Part shown: positions 16,328 through 28,033 of the stretch, piece by piece
How positions within the stretch are numbered: the first letter of the stretch is position 1
Layout: every line of letters starts with the position of its first letter
Assembly (NCBI RefSeq): GCF_001824475.1
Contig: NZ_MHXN01000014.1
Coordinates: 62,001 to 126,000 of the forward strand
Direction of reading: 5' to 3'
From: Phenylobacterium sp. RIFCSPHIGHO2_01_FULL_69_31
Lineage (GTDB): Bacteria > Pseudomonadota > Alphaproteobacteria > Caulobacterales > Caulobacteraceae
DNA: 64,000 bases
Made by a program: the position numbers and the translations under genes
The notes under the pieces: model-generated
Told to the model about the DNA's origin: nothing
Database searches by the model: none
What the model saw: only the letters and a program-made list of their open reading frames with translations

Positions 16328-17955
16328 GGCGCGGCCTCGGGCAGGGTCAGCACGAACATGGCGCCCAGGACGCGGCCCTCGGCCCCCGTGCGGTTCTCGG
16401 CGCGCAGCGTGCCGCCGTGGGCCGTGGCGATCTGGCGGGCGATGGAGAGACCGAGGCCCGAGTTTCCGCCGAACGCGGCGCCCTTGGGACGCGAGGTGTA
16501 GAAGCGCTCGAAGACCGTCTCCAGGTTCTCCGGCGGGATGCCCGGCCCGTTGTCCGAGACGGTGACGATCGCTTCGCCCTTCACCCGCAACATGCCGACG
16601 CTCACGGCATCGCCCGGGGGGCTGAACGAGCGGGCGTTGTCGATCAGGTTGCGCACGATCTGGCCGAGTGGGCCCTCCCGGCCCATGACGGTCACGGCCT
16701 CCATGCCCTGGTGCGGGGTGAATCGGACCTGGACGTCGCCGGGCTTCGCCGTCGCCTGGTACAGCGCCACGATGTCGCCGATGAGGCGGCCGAGGTCGAT
16801 GATCCGTGGCTGATCCCGGGAGAGCTCGGCGTCGAGGCGCGAGGCGTTCGAGATGTCCGTGACCAGCCGGTCCAGCCGCTGGACGTCGTTCTTCAGCACG
16901 TTCAGCAGCCGTTCGCGCGCCGCCGGATCGCTGACCAGGTCCAGGGTCTCCACCGCCGAGCGGAGCGACGTGAGCGGGTTGCGGATCTCGTGCGCCACGT
17001 CGGCGGCGAAGCTCTCGATGGCGTCCATGCGCTCGCTGAGCGAGTGCGTCATGGCCTCAAGGCTGCGGGTCAGGTCGCCCACCTCGTCGTCCCGCTTGGC
17101 CAGGTCGGGCAGCGAGATCGCCCGCGCCCGGGCCTGACGCACCCGGTCGGCGGCCCGCGCCATCCGCAGCACCGGCTGGGCCACCAGGCTGTTCAGCAGC
17201 AGCGACGAGGCCACGGTCACGGAGATGGCGATCAGAATGAAGGGGATCAGCGCCCGGCGCTCCTGGGCGATGATGGCGTCGACGTCGCTGGCCTCCAGCG
17301 TCACCACGCCCAGCACCGCGCGGACGTGCTGGATCGGGATCGAGACCGAGACCACCCGCTGGCCGGTGTCGCTCTGGCGCATGCCGGCCCAGCGCCGGCC
17401 CTGCAGCGCCACGCCCACCTCGCGGGCCAGGGTCGCCTCGACCTGACTGGTGGTCGGGCGCGCCGGCCGGGGCATCAGGCTGAAGCCCCGCTCCTCGTTC
17501 TCGCTTCCGCGCGCCGGCGGCAGTTCGCGCCGCTCGACGGCGTCGGCCATCCAGTCGCTATCGGCCACCAGGCGGCCTTGGCTGTCGAACAGCCGGGCGC
17601 GCTGGGCCCTCGGGTTGGACAGGGTCTGCAGCAGTTCGGTGGCGAGGGCCGCGTCCATGGCGGGCTCGGGCTCGCCCACCGTGGCGGCCTGGTTGAGGAT
17701 GCTGGCGATCAGTTCGCCCTGGGTCGAGAGGCTGTCGATGCGCGCGTTCACCAGCCCCTGGCGAAGCTCGTTCAGCACCAGCGCCCCGACGATAAGCACC
17801 GCCAGGCCCAGCAGGTTGAGCGCCAGGATCAGCCGGCCGAGGCGCGACCCCGGCAGCCCGCGGAACCGCGCGCGGCGGACCCGGGGCGCGCTGGCGCCAG
17901 CCGCCGCCTCGCCCGCCGTCGGCTCAGGATTCCCGGTAGCGGTAGCCGACGCCAT
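16324..17955 (-). CDS. chvG: sensor histidine kinase ChvG
   Basis: A 543-residue membrane histidine kinase. TM1 lies near residues 41-63, a periplasmic sensor region follows to ~235, TM2 is near 236-258, then HAMP (~257-309), and HisKA with H322 in [13 protein letters not shown]. The HATPase domain shows NLIDNA, DNGPGIP and GLGLSIA boxes. ChvG (ExoS) senses envelope or acid stress and phosphorylates ChvI. I start at ATG 17955, overlapping the chvI stop by 32 bases; the frame extends further upstream without conserved sequence. hprK follows with overlapping codons. Confidence 0.92.
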   Translation of the reverse strand: MASATATGNPEPTAGEAAAGASAPRVRRARFRGLPGSRLGRLILALNLLGLAVLIVGALVLNELRQGLVNARIDSLSTQGELIASILNQAATVGEPEPAMDAALATELLQTLSNPRAQRARLFDSQGRLVADSDWMADAVERRELPPARGSENEERGFSLMPRPARPTTSQVEATLAREVGVALQGRRWAGMRQSDTGQRVVSVSIPIQHVRAVLGVVTLEASDVDAIIAQERRALIPFILIAISVTVASSLLLNSLVAQPVLRMARAADRVRQARARAISLPDLAKRDDEVGDLTRSLEAMTHSLSERMDAIESFAADVAHEIRNPLTSLRSAVETLDLVSDPAARERLLNVLKNDVQRLDRLVTDISNASRLDAELSRDQPRIIDLGRLIGDIVALYQATAKPGDVQVRFTPHQGMEAVTVMGREGPLGQIVRNLIDNARSFSPPGDAVSVGMLRVKGEAIVTVSDNGPGIPPENLETVFERFYTSRPKGAAFGGNSGLGLSIARQIATAHGGTLRAENRTGAEGRVLGAMFVLTLPEAAP

Positions 17956-18646
17956 AGAGGGTTTCGATCGCGTCGAACTCAGGATCCACCTCGCGGAACT
18001 TCTTCCGCATGCGCTTGATGTGGCTGTCGATGGTGCGGTCATCGACATAGACCTGATCGTCGTAGGCCGCGTCCATCAGGTTGTCGCGGCTCTTCACGAA
18101 GCCGGGCCGCTGGGCCAGCGACTGGAGCAGCAGGAACTCGGTGACCGTCAGCTTCACCGGCTTGCCGTCCCACAGGCTCTCGTGGCGGGCCGGGTCCAGG
18201 GTGAGCTTGCCGCGCTTGAGCGCTCGGGCCGCCACCTCTGCGGCCGAGGCCGAGGCCGGGCCAGCGGCATCGTCGCCCTCGCCCCGGCCAGACCGGCGCA
18301 GGACCGCCTTCACGCGCTCGATCAGCAGGCGCTGGCTGAACGGCTTGTGGATGTAGTCGTCGGCCCCGAGGTTGAAGCCGAGGATCTCGTCGATCTCCTC
18401 GTCCTTCGACGTCAGGATGATCACGGGCGTGTCCTGGGTCCGGCGCAGGCGGCGCAGGACCTCCATGCCGTCCATGCGCGGCATCTTCACGTCGAGGATG
18501 GCCACATCCGGCGGATCGTTTTCCAGCGCCGCCAGGCCGGACGCCCCGTCGTAGTAGGCTTTCACGGCGTGGCCGTGGCTTTCGAGCGCCAGGCTGACGG
18601 ACGTGACGATGTTTTCGTCATCGTCGACCAAGGTGATCTTCGCCAT
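17924..18646 (-). CDS. chvI: response regulator ChvI
   Basis: A 240-residue OmpR-family regulator. The receiver has acidic residues at D8-D10, phosphoacceptor D52 in [12 protein letters not shown] and K101 in HKPF. A winged-helix DNA-binding domain fills the C-terminal ~100 residues and ends [10 protein letters not shown]. The [20 protein letters not shown] recognition region is that of ChvI. With ChvG it controls envelope and stress genes in alphaproteobacteria. ATG 18646 is preceded by GGAGAAG. A long open extension upstream to 18739 has no receiver homology. Confidence 0.94.
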   Translation of the reverse strand: MAKITLVDDDENIVTSVSLALESHGHAVKAYYDGASGLAALENDPPDVAILDVKMPRMDGMEVLRRLRRTQDTPVIILTSKDEEIDEILGFNLGADDYIHKPFSQRLLIERVKAVLRRSGRGEGDDAAGPASASAAEVAARALKRGKLTLDPARHESLWDGKPVKLTVTEFLLLQSLAQRPGFVKSRDNLMDAAYDDQVYVDDRTIDSHIKRMRKKFREVDPEFDAIETLYGVGYRYRES

Positions 18647-18792
18647 CTGAGGTGGACTTCTCCTTAACCGAAGTGCGGGAAGGTATTGAGCCTTCACCGT
18701 GGCCTCAATGGGGCCACGGCAAAAGGCAAACAAAGTCAACGCGGCCTTAAGCTGTTTGAGAGAACGTGATTCCCTCGTGGGGGGATGCGTAG

Positions 18793-20505
18793 ATGGGTGG
18801 TTCGAGAGTGCATTTCGAGGTCTTCATACGGAAGACGCCCGGCGCGCCGTGGACGCTCGACCTGGCCACCGAGAATCGCGCCGCCGCCCTGTCGACCGCC
18901 CAGGAGCTCATGTCCGAAGGCCGCGTGGCCGCCGTGAAGGTGACCAAGGAGGTCTTCGACGAGGAGAGCCGGGAGTTCCAATCGGTCGTCATCCAGAAGC
19001 TGGGGGCGGCCGACACCCAGGGTAAGGTCAAGCCGCAGGCCGAGCCGCAACCGCTCTGCGTCACGCCGCAGGACCTCTATACCCTGCATGCGCGGGAACG
19101 CATCGGCCGCCTGCTGGAGACCTGGCTCGAGCGTAACAACGCCACGCCGTTCGAGCTGTTGCACCGCCCGGACCTGGTCGAGAAGCTGGAAGCCTCGGGC
19201 GTCGACCTGCAGCACGCCGTCCAGAAGATCGCCATTCCGGAGGCCCATGCCCGATCGATGTCGGTGCACGAGCTGATCCGCATCTTCCACAGCCTGATCG
19301 AGCGCGCCGTCGACCGCCTGCTGAAGGACGCGCGCAAGGGCACGCTGCCCGACGTCGACAAGGAAGGCTTCAGCGCCGCCGCCGAGCGCCTCGCCCAGGA
19401 CCCCGAGCGGGGCTACCTGCTGGGCGCGGGCGTCGCCGCCTCCATCGCCCCCGCCACCAACTGGTCGGACAAGGTCACGCGCCTGATCGACCTGGCTGAC
19501 GCCGCTCCGGCCAAGGGCCTCGCCCGCGGCCTGGCCCTCAGCATCGTCCAGCAGCCGTTGGCCGAGATCCTCGAGGCCAAGCCTGGCATCACCGACATCC
19601 TCGGCAAGGGCCGCGACCTGGGCGCCAATCTGGCCGCCATGACCCGGCTGGCCGCCTACGACTCGGTCGAGCGGCTCATCCAGGTCGAGGCCTCGGTGGC
19701 CAAGGTGATGCCGCCGCTGTCGCCGCTGGCCGTGCGCCTGGCCCAATGGTTGGGCGGCGAGAATTTCCAGGACACGCGGGCCGCCATCGGCCGGCGCATC
19801 CTGCGCGAGCTCACCGGACCCCGGCGGCTTTGCCCGGGCGAGGCGGCGCGGGAGATCGACGTGCTGCGCGCGCTGGCCATGTCGCTGACCGCGTCGGCCG
19901 GCAAGCTGCTGCCGCTGGAAGAGGTGCAGTCCGCCTTCATCGCCCGCTCCAAGATGCTGGTCACCGGCGACTTCGTGGAGGCCTACCTCGGCTCGGGCAT
20001 GACGTCCCAGCAGGAGGTGGAGGCGCTGATCTGGCTGACCGAGAATGTCATCGGCGCCGCCAACAAGCGTCAGGCCGGCGGCTGGCTCAAGGCCGTCATC
20101 GGCTCGCTGCGCTTCGAGAAGGAAATGACCGCCAGCGACGAGAACCCCGGCGCGCGGCTCGGCCAGCTGGCCGCGCTGCACCGCGCCGTCGGCCGTTGCG
20201 GCCTGGTCGCCGAGGACTTCGAGCCGATCCAGGAAAAGCTGGGCGACATCGGTGGCCACGTGGAGGCCCATGCGCGCCTGTCGCAGACGGTCGCCCGGGC
20301 CAACGCCCCGCTGCTCCACCGCCTGACGCTGCTCCTCCGGCTGGCTTCGGGCGAGAACGCCCCGCTGGGACCCGCCGCCAACCGAGCCCGGGCCGAGGCG
20401 CTGAGGCTGTTCAAGCTGGACGAGACGCGCGTCGAACTTGCCAACGCGCCCGACCAGATGCGCCAGGTCCGCGACCTCATCCAGGCCGCCGGGCTGGCGG
20501 CCTAG
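18793..20505 (+). CDS. conserved protein of unknown function, diverging from chvI
   Basis: A 570-residue soluble protein I do not recognise. Residues ~1-75 form a compact alpha/beta module ([20 protein letters not shown], then [15 protein letters not shown] and VVIQKLG strands). After a short linker the remaining ~480 residues appear almost wholly alpha-helical and rich in leucine and alanine, with no signal peptide or membrane segment. No catalytic motif is visible. It shares a 146-bp intergenic region with chvI and could be co-regulated (inference). Codon use matches its neighbours, so recent transfer is not suggested. Confidence 0.85.
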   Translation: MGGSRVHFEVFIRKTPGAPWTLDLATENRAAALSTAQELMSEGRVAAVKVTKEVFDEESREFQSVVIQKLGAADTQGKVKPQAEPQPLCVTPQDLYTLHARERIGRLLETWLERNNATPFELLHRPDLVEKLEASGVDLQHAVQKIAIPEAHARSMSVHELIRIFHSLIERAVDRLLKDARKGTLPDVDKEGFSAAAERLAQDPERGYLLGAGVAASIAPATNWSDKVTRLIDLADAAPAKGLARGLALSIVQQPLAEILEAKPGITDILGKGRDLGANLAAMTRLAAYDSVERLIQVEASVAKVMPPLSPLAVRLAQWLGGENFQDTRAAIGRRILRELTGPRRLCPGEAAREIDVLRALAMSLTASAGKLLPLEEVQSAFIARSKMLVTGDFVEAYLGSGMTSQQEVEALIWLTENVIGAANKRQAGGWLKAVIGSLRFEKEMTASDENPGARLGQLAALHRAVGRCGLVAEDFEPIQEKLGDIGGHVEAHARLSQTVARANAPLLHRLTLLLRLASGENAPLGPAANRARAEALRLFKLDETRVELANAPDQMRQVRDLIQAAGLAA

Positions 20506-20526
20506 GAGTCGCGGCCGGCGAGGGCG

Positions 20527-21414
20527 TCATCGGCCGCAGGTGACCGGCCAGGGCTTGCCGCCCGGCTTCAAGACGTACGTAAAGAACTCCCCGGAGCGCG
20601 CCCCGTGCGCCTGGGCGAACATGAGCGTGGCGCCGTCGGGCGAGAGCGCCGGCCCCACCTGGAAAACGTCGTTCCGCGCCGGGACGCGTCCGGTCTCGAC
20701 CCACGCCTCGCCGCGGCGGACGTAGACGTAGAGGTGTGAGCGATCGCCGCGATCCGAGACCGTGACCAGGGTCTTTCCGTCCTGCGAGACCTCGGCCTCG
20801 TAGTCGAAATGCGGCGTGCTGACCGGGGCGCCGACGTTGCGGACGGTCCACGCCCCGTCTTGCCCCTGGCGGGCTACGTAGATGTCGCCGCCTCCCAGGC
20901 CGCCGGGGCGGTCGGACCCGAAGTACAGCGCGCCGGCCGCATCCATGCGGGGGAGCAGTTCCGAGCCCTCGGCGTTGATGGGCTCCGGCATTCGGACCGG
21001 CTCGCCCCACCTCCCGCTTGGGCTCCGGTCGACATACCAGATGTCGAACGCCTCCTTTTCGGGCGCCTGACGCGTGGAGATGAAGTAGAGGCGCCGCCCG
21101 TCCGCAGTGAGAAAGGGGTCGGCGTCCATGGCCGGCGGCCTTGCGGCGAAGGCGACGGGTTGCGGCGGCGTCCATCGCCCCGCCTCGCACCGCGCGTGCA
21201 TCAGGCGATAGGTGCGGAACCCCGCGTCCGCCCGCATGAAAAACACCTCCGCACCGTCGGCGCTGAAGGTTGGCGTCGCGTCATACTCCGCGCTGGAGAG
21301 CGCCTCGGGCGCCCACAGGGCGGGCGTGGCCCGGGAGGCGCCGGTCAGCAGCGTGGCGACGACGAGCGCGCAGGCTTTCAGGCCCAGATGGGAACGTGAC
21401 CTCATGCGGGCCAA
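20527..21414 (-). CDS. secreted PD40/TolB-like beta-propeller protein
   Basis: A 295-residue exported protein with a hydrophobic N-terminal signal (about residues 10-29) followed by at least four WD40-like PD40 blades. Repeated strands are ATPTFSADGAEVFFM, DPFLTADGRRLYFISTR, LLPRMDAAGALYFGSDRPGG and VGPALSPDGATLMFAQA. Such propellers resemble TolB and are usually periplasmic or surface proteins that bind partners. No specific function can be assigned. It converges with the preceding unknown gene and diverges from the LysR gene. Confidence 0.88.
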   Translation of the reverse strand: MARMRSRSHLGLKACALVVATLLTGASRATPALWAPEALSSAEYDATPTFSADGAEVFFMRADAGFRTYRLMHARCEAGRWTPPQPVAFAARPPAMDADPFLTADGRRLYFISTRQAPEKEAFDIWYVDRSPSGRWGEPVRMPEPINAEGSELLPRMDAAGALYFGSDRPGGLGGGDIYVARQGQDGAWTVRNVGAPVSTPHFDYEAEVSQDGKTLVTVSDRGDRSHLYVYVRRGEAWVETGRVPARNDVFQVGPALSPDGATLMFAQAHGARSGEFFTYVLKPGGKPWPVTCGR

Positions 21415-21486
21415 TGTCGGACGCCCGCGGACGATCTCAAAACAAACGTCTGGGCGCCTATTTCAAGCGGTGCTTAACATGGCCCG

Positions 21487-22344
21487 GTGACCGCCCGCAC
21501 CCCTTCACTCGAGTCTCTCCGCTTCCTGGAGGCCAGCGGCCGGCTTGAGAGTTTCAGCCGCGCCGCGAGGGAGCTGCACGTGAGCCCCGCGGCCGTTAGC
21601 CTCCGGATCCGGGACCTCGAAGCCGACCTCGGGGTGACGCTGTTCCATCGGCGGGGGCCGCGGGTGATCGCGACGGAGGCCTGCACAGCGCTGACCCGAG
21701 CCCTGGGCGAGGCGTTCGGAGCCGTCGCCAGCGCCGTGGAGGCCTGCCGCGCCGAAGCTGGCCTCCTGCGGGTCACGGCCCCGCCAACCTTCGCGGTCCG
21801 ATGGCTAGCGCCACGGCTTGGCGACCGGATCAGGGGACCGGCCGTGACGGTGGAGGCCTCGACCCTCCTCCTGCCCTCCACCCGGTTCGACGTGGCCATC
21901 CGCGCGGGCGCGGGCGCCTGGCCGGGGCTCGAGGCCCGGCCCCTGTTCCCCGTCGAGGGCAGCCCGATGATGAGCCCGGCCCTTGTGGCCGGGCGGCGCC
22001 TGGCGGGCCCTCAGGACCTCGCCGGCTTCCCGTTGTTGCCGGACGACCGCTGGCCGCGCTGGTTTTCGCTCATGGGCGTAGAGGCGCCGCGCCTCAATGT
22101 CCTGCCGATGAAGTTCGCCACCCAGGAGTTGATGGCCTCGGCGGTCATGCAGGGGCACGGCGTCGCCCTGCTGGCGCCGCGGATGTTCGCGGCCGCCCTG
22201 CGCGACGGCGCCCTCGTCCAGCCCTTCGCCGGGTGCGTGGAGGGGCCCGAGGCCTTCCATGTCGCGTGGCGCGAGGGCGACGCGCGGGCGGCCGTGCGCG
22301 ATTTTGTCGAATGGCTGCTCGGGGACGTCGACCGCCCAGCCTGA
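21487..22344 (+). CDS. LysR-family transcriptional regulator (GcvA-like)
   Basis: A 285-residue LysR regulator. The N-terminal helix-turn-helix is FLEASGRLESFSRAARELHV followed by SPAAVSLRIRDLE, and the C-terminal periplasmic-binding-protein fold follows (LLRVTAPPTFAVRWLAPRLG). The sequence style is that of the GcvA/AmpR branch. The start is GTG 21487. Its target is unknown; the divergent propeller gene, 72 bp away, is the conventional first candidate. Confidence 0.92.
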   Translation: MTARTPSLESLRFLEASGRLESFSRAARELHVSPAAVSLRIRDLEADLGVTLFHRRGPRVIATEACTALTRALGEAFGAVASAVEACRAEAGLLRVTAPPTFAVRWLAPRLGDRIRGPAVTVEASTLLLPSTRFDVAIRAGAGAWPGLEARPLFPVEGSPMMSPALVAGRRLAGPQDLAGFPLLPDDRWPRWFSLMGVEAPRLNVLPMKFATQELMASAVMQGHGVALLAPRMFAAALRDGALVQPFAGCVEGPEAFHVAWREGDARAAVRDFVEWLLGDVDRPA

Positions 22345-22353
22345 AGATCGCTC

Positions 22354-23523
22354 CTAGGCGCGCCCGCCCAGCGCCTCGTGCAAGGCGCCGACGACCTTCG
22401 CCACGTCACTGTCCGCCATGCCGGGGTAGAGCGGCAGGGACAGGCAGCGGGCGTACCAGGCCTCGGCTCCGGGAAGGTCGAGATCGCCATAGAGCTCGCG
22501 GTAGTAGGGCTGGCGATGGACCGGGATGTAATGGACCTGGCTGCCGATCCCGCGGGCCTTCAGCGCCTCCACCACGTCGCGGCGCGAGCGCCCGGCCGCG
22601 TCGAAGTCGATCAGCACGGTCATGAGATGCAGGACCGGGTCGCTCCAGGCGGGCTGCGCCGCCGGCCGCACCAGCGGGGCGAGCGGGGCCAGGGCTTCTC
22701 GGTAGGCCGCGGCCAGGGCGCGGCGGCGGGCGGCGAAGCGCGGCAGCTTCTTCAGCTGCGACAGACCGAGGGCGCAAAGGATGTCGGGCAGACGGTAGTT
22801 GAACCCCGGCTCGGGCATCTCGTACCACCACGGGTCCGCGCCTTCCGGCCGCACCATGCCGTGCGACCGCATGATCCTCAGGCGCTCGGCCAGGGCCGGG
22901 TCGTTGGTGGTGACCATGCCACCTTCGCCTGTGGCGATCGTCTTCACGGGGTGAAACGAGAAGGTGGCCATGGCGGAATTGCGCACATCGCCGACTGTTT
23001 CCGTCGTATTGCCGAAGTGCATCGTCGTTCCGACGGCATGCGGCGCGTCCTCCACCAGGACGGCCCCGGCGGCTTCGGCGAGACCGGCGAGGGTGGGAAG
23101 GTCGACGGCGTCGCCACGCAGGTGCACGGGCAGGACCGCGCGCAGCCTGCGGCCCTGCAGACGTCCGATAGCCTCGGCCAGGGTCGCGGGCGTCATCAGC
23201 CCGCTATCGGGATCCACGTCGGCGAAGACGACGTCCGCGCCTACGTATCGCGCGCAGTTGGCGGTGGCGAGGAAGGTGATGGACGGCGCAACGATCGCCT
23301 CGCCCGCCTTCACGTCCAGCGCCAGCATGGCCAGGTGAAGAGCCGCGGTCCCGTTGGCGCAGGCCACCGCATGCCTGGCCCCCACCGTCTCGGCGAAGGC
23401 GCGTTCGAAAGCCTCGACCGTCGGGCCGGTGGTCAGGAAGTCGCCGCGCAGCGCCTCGGCCACCGCCGCGATGTCGTCGTCCTCGATGGTCTGGCGGCCG
23501 TAGGGCAGCATGGGGTCGGCCAT
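22354..23523 (-). CDS. pseC: UDP-4-amino-4,6-dideoxy-N-acetyl-beta-L-altrosamine transaminase PseC (FlmB)
   Basis: A 389-residue PLP aminotransferase of the DegT/DnrJ/EryC1 sugar group. The PLP lysine is K194 in FSFHPVKTIATGEGG, and the substrate region PGFNYRLPDILCALGLSQL follows. With PseB it makes the second step of pseudaminic acid synthesis; in Caulobacter the equivalent FlmB is needed for flagellin modification. It starts at ATG 23523, 13 bp after pseB on the same strand. The frame is open further upstream but overlaps pseB. Confidence 0.92.
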   Translation of the reverse strand: MADPMLPYGRQTIEDDDIAAVAEALRGDFLTTGPTVEAFERAFAETVGARHAVACANGTAALHLAMLALDVKAGEAIVAPSITFLATANCARYVGADVVFADVDPDSGLMTPATLAEAIGRLQGRRLRAVLPVHLRGDAVDLPTLAGLAEAAGAVLVEDAPHAVGTTMHFGNTTETVGDVRNSAMATFSFHPVKTIATGEGGMVTTNDPALAERLRIMRSHGMVRPEGADPWWYEMPEPGFNYRLPDILCALGLSQLKKLPRFAARRRALAAAYREALAPLAPLVRPAAQPAWSDPVLHLMTVLIDFDAAGRSRRDVVEALKARGIGSQVHYIPVHRQPYYRELYGDLDLPGAEAWYARCLSLPLYPGMADSDVAKVVGALHEALGGRA

Positions 23524-23536
23524 GTGGGTCGCAGGC

Positions 23537-25072
<1,536 letters not shown>

Positions 25073-25849
25073 TCACATCGCGCTGATGCCGCCGTCCAGG
25101 CGAAGCTCGGCGCCGGTCATGAAGCCGCTCTCGTCCGAGGCCAGGTAGAGCACCGCGTTGGCGATGTCCTCGGGCTGGCCGATGCGGCCCAGCGGCACCT
25201 GGCGCGCGAGCTTGGCCTCCGCCTCCTCCTTGCCGAACCGCTGGCGCAGCGGATCCAGGATCGGCGTGTCGATGAAGGTCGGATGGATCGAATTCGAGCG
25301 GACGTTGAGCCCCTGCTTGGCGCAGTGCAGGCCGATCCCCTTGGAGAGCAGCCAGACCGCCGCCTTGGAGGCGTTGTAGACGGGCGTGTTGTGGCCCGCG
25401 ATGACGCCGGCGATCGAGGAGATGTTGATGATCGACCCAGGCTGGTTCTGGCGTAGGTACTTCAGCGCGTGCTTGGTCCCGAGGAACACCGAGTCCACGT
25501 TCACGCTCATCACGAGCTTCCAGTCCTCGTAGCTCAGCTCCTCGATATTGCCGCCCCGGCTGATGCCGGCGTTGTTCACCAGGACGCTGATGCCGCCCAT
25601 GGCCTCGTCGGCCTCTTCCAGCGCGAAGATCCACTGTTCTTCCTTGGTGACGTCCAGCGGGAAGGCGAAGGCCGTGCCGGCCCCGAACTCGGCGTCGATC
25701 GCCGCGGCCACGGCCTTTGCGCCCTCGGCATTGATGTCGGCCACCGACACCTTGGCGCCCTCCGACGCCAGCTTGCGGGCGAAGGCGGCGCCCAGCCCCT
25801 GCGCCCCGCCGGTGATGAAGGCCTTCTTGCCCGCGACGCGTCCCGCCAT
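25073..25849 (-). CDS. short-chain dehydrogenase/reductase
   Basis: A 258-residue classical SDR. The cofactor loop TGGAQGLG is at residues 13-20, NNAG at 92-95, and the catalytic S144/S145, Y158 and K162 (YNASK) are present. The acidic residue in VADIN after strand 2 suggests NAD rather than NADP. The C-terminal LDGGISAM is typical. The substrate is unknown, and 3-hydroxyacyl or sterol-type alcohols are common for close families. The gene converges with the FliL-like gene without a gap. Confidence 0.93.
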   Translation of the reverse strand: MAGRVAGKKAFITGGAQGLGAAFARKLASEGAKVSVADINAEGAKAVAAAIDAEFGAGTAFAFPLDVTKEEQWIFALEEADEAMGGISVLVNNAGISRGGNIEELSYEDWKLVMSVNVDSVFLGTKHALKYLRQNQPGSIINISSIAGVIAGHNTPVYNASKAAVWLLSKGIGLHCAKQGLNVRSNSIHPTFIDTPILDPLRQRFGKEEAEAKLARQVPLGRIGQPEDIANAVLYLASDESGFMTGAELRLDGGISAM

Positions 25850-25861
25850 GTTCTTTTTCCC

Positions 25862-26155
25862 TTACGCCTTCGCCGCCTCGTCCATGAAGGCGGCCATCTT
25901 GACGTCCAGCTCGCTCACCCCATCCACGTCGTGAGTGGCCAGCAGCACGTCCACGCGGTTGTAGACGTTGAACCATTCGGGGTGGTGGTCGAGCTTGTCG
26001 GCCATCAGGGCCACGCGGGTCATGAAGCCGAACGCCTGGTTGAAGTCGTCGAACCGATAGGTCTTCCGGATCGCGTCGCGGTCGCCCTCAACCTTCGCCC
26101 AGCCGTCCAGCCGGGCCAGCGCCGCAGTCGCCCCGATCTTCGTCGGCCGCGTCAC
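25862..26155 (-). CDS. phhB: pterin-4a-carbinolamine dehydratase
   Basis: A 97-residue protein of the PCD/DCoH family, which dehydrates 4a-hydroxytetrahydropterin after aromatic amino-acid hydroxylase turnover. The active-site motif [13 protein letters not shown] places H57 and H58 in position, and H75 in LLATHD completes the triad. The GTG start at 26155 overlaps the stop of the HAD gene (GTGA). The frame is open far upstream, but only this segment is conserved. No phenylalanine hydroxylase gene is in the window. Confidence 0.92.
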   Translation of the reverse strand: MTRPTKIGATAALARLDGWAKVEGDRDAIRKTYRFDDFNQAFGFMTRVALMADKLDHHPEWFNVYNRVDVLLATHDVDGVSELDVKMAAFMDEAAKA

Positions 26156-26811
26156 GCCGGTTGCTCCGCACCGAAGGCCAGACCCGTGGCGGCGGACAGC
26201 TCGGCCAGGGTCTGGTCCACGTCGACCACCTTGATCGCGGTCATGCCCAGGCCGGCCGCCGGCTTGCAGTTGATGCCCAGGTCGTCGAGGTAGACGCAGG
26301 CCTCGGGCTTCACGGCCAGGAGGTCGCACATCATCAGGTAGATCTTCGGGTCCGGCTTGCGGACGCCGGCCTTCGAGCTCTCGATGATGGCGTCGAACAG
26401 CGGCATCACCTGGGCCATGGCGCCGGCGGAACGCTGGGTGGTGTCCTGGCCGGGGCTGTGCATCGAGACCACGTTGTTGGTGATGCAACCCACCTTGAAG
26501 CGCTGCTTGCACGCCTGGAGCGCCGCCACCATCCGCGGCCGAAGCTGGCCGTTCAGGAGCGGCAGCACGTCCGCGCCGCGGAGGGGATGGCCCAGGGCCG
26601 TGGATTCCTCGAGGAACAGGGTGTCGAAGCGCGCCGCATCGATCTCGTTGCGTTCGAACAGGGCCCAGGCGTTGCTGTCGGGGTTCGTCGAGTTCACGCG
26701 CCGGACCAGGTCCTTGGGCAGGCCCCGCTCGGCCTCCATGCGGTTGAACGCCTCGAAGGGCGAGGTGGTGAACACCCCCCCGAAGTCCCAGATCACCGCC
26801 TCGACCGCCAC
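26152..26811 (-). CDS. HAD-superfamily hydrolase (HAD-IA)
   Basis: A 219-residue HAD phosphatase-like protein. The nucleophile is D9 in IWDFGGVF, with the second acidic residue of the usual DxD replaced by glycine as in the epoxide-hydrolase-N/YihX-like branch. The motif II region is VGCITNN, motif III is the lysine in [10 protein letters not shown] and motif IV is YLDDLGIN. I chose GTG 26811 behind GAGGAAC; the open frame extends to 26946 but carries no HAD sequence. It is co-transcribed with the pterin dehydratase gene. Confidence 0.88.
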   Translation of the reverse strand: MAVEAVIWDFGGVFTTSPFEAFNRMEAERGLPKDLVRRVNSTNPDSNAWALFERNEIDAARFDTLFLEESTALGHPLRGADVLPLLNGQLRPRMVAALQACKQRFKVGCITNNVVSMHSPGQDTTQRSAGAMAQVMPLFDAIIESSKAGVRKPDPKIYLMMCDLLAVKPEACVYLDDLGINCKPAAGLGMTAIKVVDVDQTLAELSAATGLAFGAEQPA

Positions 26812-26884
26812 TGCACCGTTCCTCAGCCAATTCTTGAGCGGCCGGACGCTAGAGAGCGGGCGGCGGACGTGCAAGTAAGGGCCG

Positions 26885-27256
26885 ATGCTTCCGTCCCGGT
26901 TTCCCAGGCGCGTCCGGCTCGGGCTGTACGCCCTGGCCGCCCTCATCCTCCTCGTCCTCTGCGTGACCCCGTCTCAGGACCTGCCGGACCCGGGCACGGG
27001 CGACCGGTTCGAGCACATGGCCGCCTGGTTCGTCCTGACCTTGAGCGGCTTCGTGCTGGCCCCCCGGCGGCGGTTGGCGATTCCGGCGTTCGCCCTGGCC
27101 TACGGCGTGGTGATCGAGGTGCTGCAGGCGGCAATGCCGTTCGGGCGTCACGGCGACCCGAAGGACCTGCTGGCCGACGCCATCGGCGTAGCCTTGGCCT
27201 GCGTCGCCTGGCTGGTGCTCCGCCGCCTCGCGCCGCGGATCATCGACGCCGCCTGA
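26885..27256 (+). CDS. VanZ-like family membrane protein
   Basis: A 123-residue protein with about four hydrophobic segments and VanZ-like motifs: DRFEHMAAWFVLT, then GVVIEVLQAAMPFGRHGDPKDLLADAIG, in which E, Q, R and D are conserved in the family. VanZ proteins are small membrane proteins of uncertain molecular function, some of which alter glycopeptide sensitivity. It diverges from the HAD gene, and the glycosyltransferase-like gene follows after 21 bp. Confidence 0.87.
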   Translation: MLPSRFPRRVRLGLYALAALILLVLCVTPSQDLPDPGTGDRFEHMAAWFVLTLSGFVLAPRRRLAIPAFALAYGVVIEVLQAAMPFGRHGDPKDLLADAIGVALACVAWLVLRRLAPRIIDAA

Positions 27257-27277
27257 CGCGGCCTCTATGAGGGGGTC

Positions 27278-28033
27278 ATGTCCGACGCGCCCCAGCCGTA
27301 CATCTATCTCGCCGTGCCCTGCTACGGCGGCCAGCTCACTCTCCACTTCGTCAGCTCGCTGCTGAAACTCCAGGAGGCCTGCCGCGAGCGCGGGGTCGGG
27401 CTGCACGTGGACATGATGGGCGGCGAGGCCCTGATCACCCGTGGCCGCTCGCGCCTGGCGGCCCAGTTCCTGAGCCACCCGCAAGCCACCCACATCCTCT
27501 ACATCGACGCCGACATCGGCTTCCGGCCCGAGAACGTCTTCCGGCTGCTGGACGCCGACAAGGACGTGATCGCGGCGGTCTGTCCGCTGAAGAAGATCGA
27601 CTGGGAGAAGGTGCGCACCGCCGCGAAGGCCGGGGCGTCCGACCTGCAGGCGGCGGGCATCGGCTACGTCGTCCGCTTCCTGCCGACGCCGGACAAAAGC
27701 GTCGAGGTCAACGACGGGTTTGCGCGCGTCGCCTATGGCGGCACCGGCTTCCTGATGATCAGCCGCGGGGCGATGCAGCGGATCGTCGACGCCCACCCCG
27801 AGCTGCGCGCCAAGATGGGCGATATGGCCGACAACCAGGCGCCCGAGGCCGTGATGGTGTTCGACACCATGATCGAGCCCGAAACAGGCCAATACCTCTC
27901 GGAAGACTACGCCTTCTGCCGCCGCTGGCGCGACCTGGGCGGCGAGATCTGGGCCGATTTCGAGGCCCGCCTGACCCACGTCGGCCACGCGGCCTATACC
28001 GGCAGCCTCATGCAGGCGCTGCGCGGCGGCTGA
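27278..28033 (+). CDS. glycosyltransferase-like protein (GT-A fold, DxD)
   Basis: A 251-residue cytosolic protein with a GT-A-like Rossmann start (YIYLAVPCYGGQLTLHFVSS) and a metal-binding DxD in ILYIDADIGFRPENVFRLL near residue 74. A later YGGTGFLMISRGAMQRI acceptor region and a terminal EDYAFCRRWRDLGG motif follow, as in family-2 glycosyltransferases and some phage-borne relatives. The sugar donor and acceptor are unknown. It is probably co-transcribed with the VanZ-like gene. Confidence 0.8.
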   Translation: MSDAPQPYIYLAVPCYGGQLTLHFVSSLLKLQEACRERGVGLHVDMMGGEALITRGRSRLAAQFLSHPQATHILYIDADIGFRPENVFRLLDADKDVIAAVCPLKKIDWEKVRTAAKAGASDLQAAGIGYVVRFLPTPDKSVEVNDGFARVAYGGTGFLMISRGAMQRIVDAHPELRAKMGDMADNQAPEAVMVFDTMIEPETGQYLSEDYAFCRRWRDLGGEIWADFEARLTHVGHAAYTGSLMQALRGG

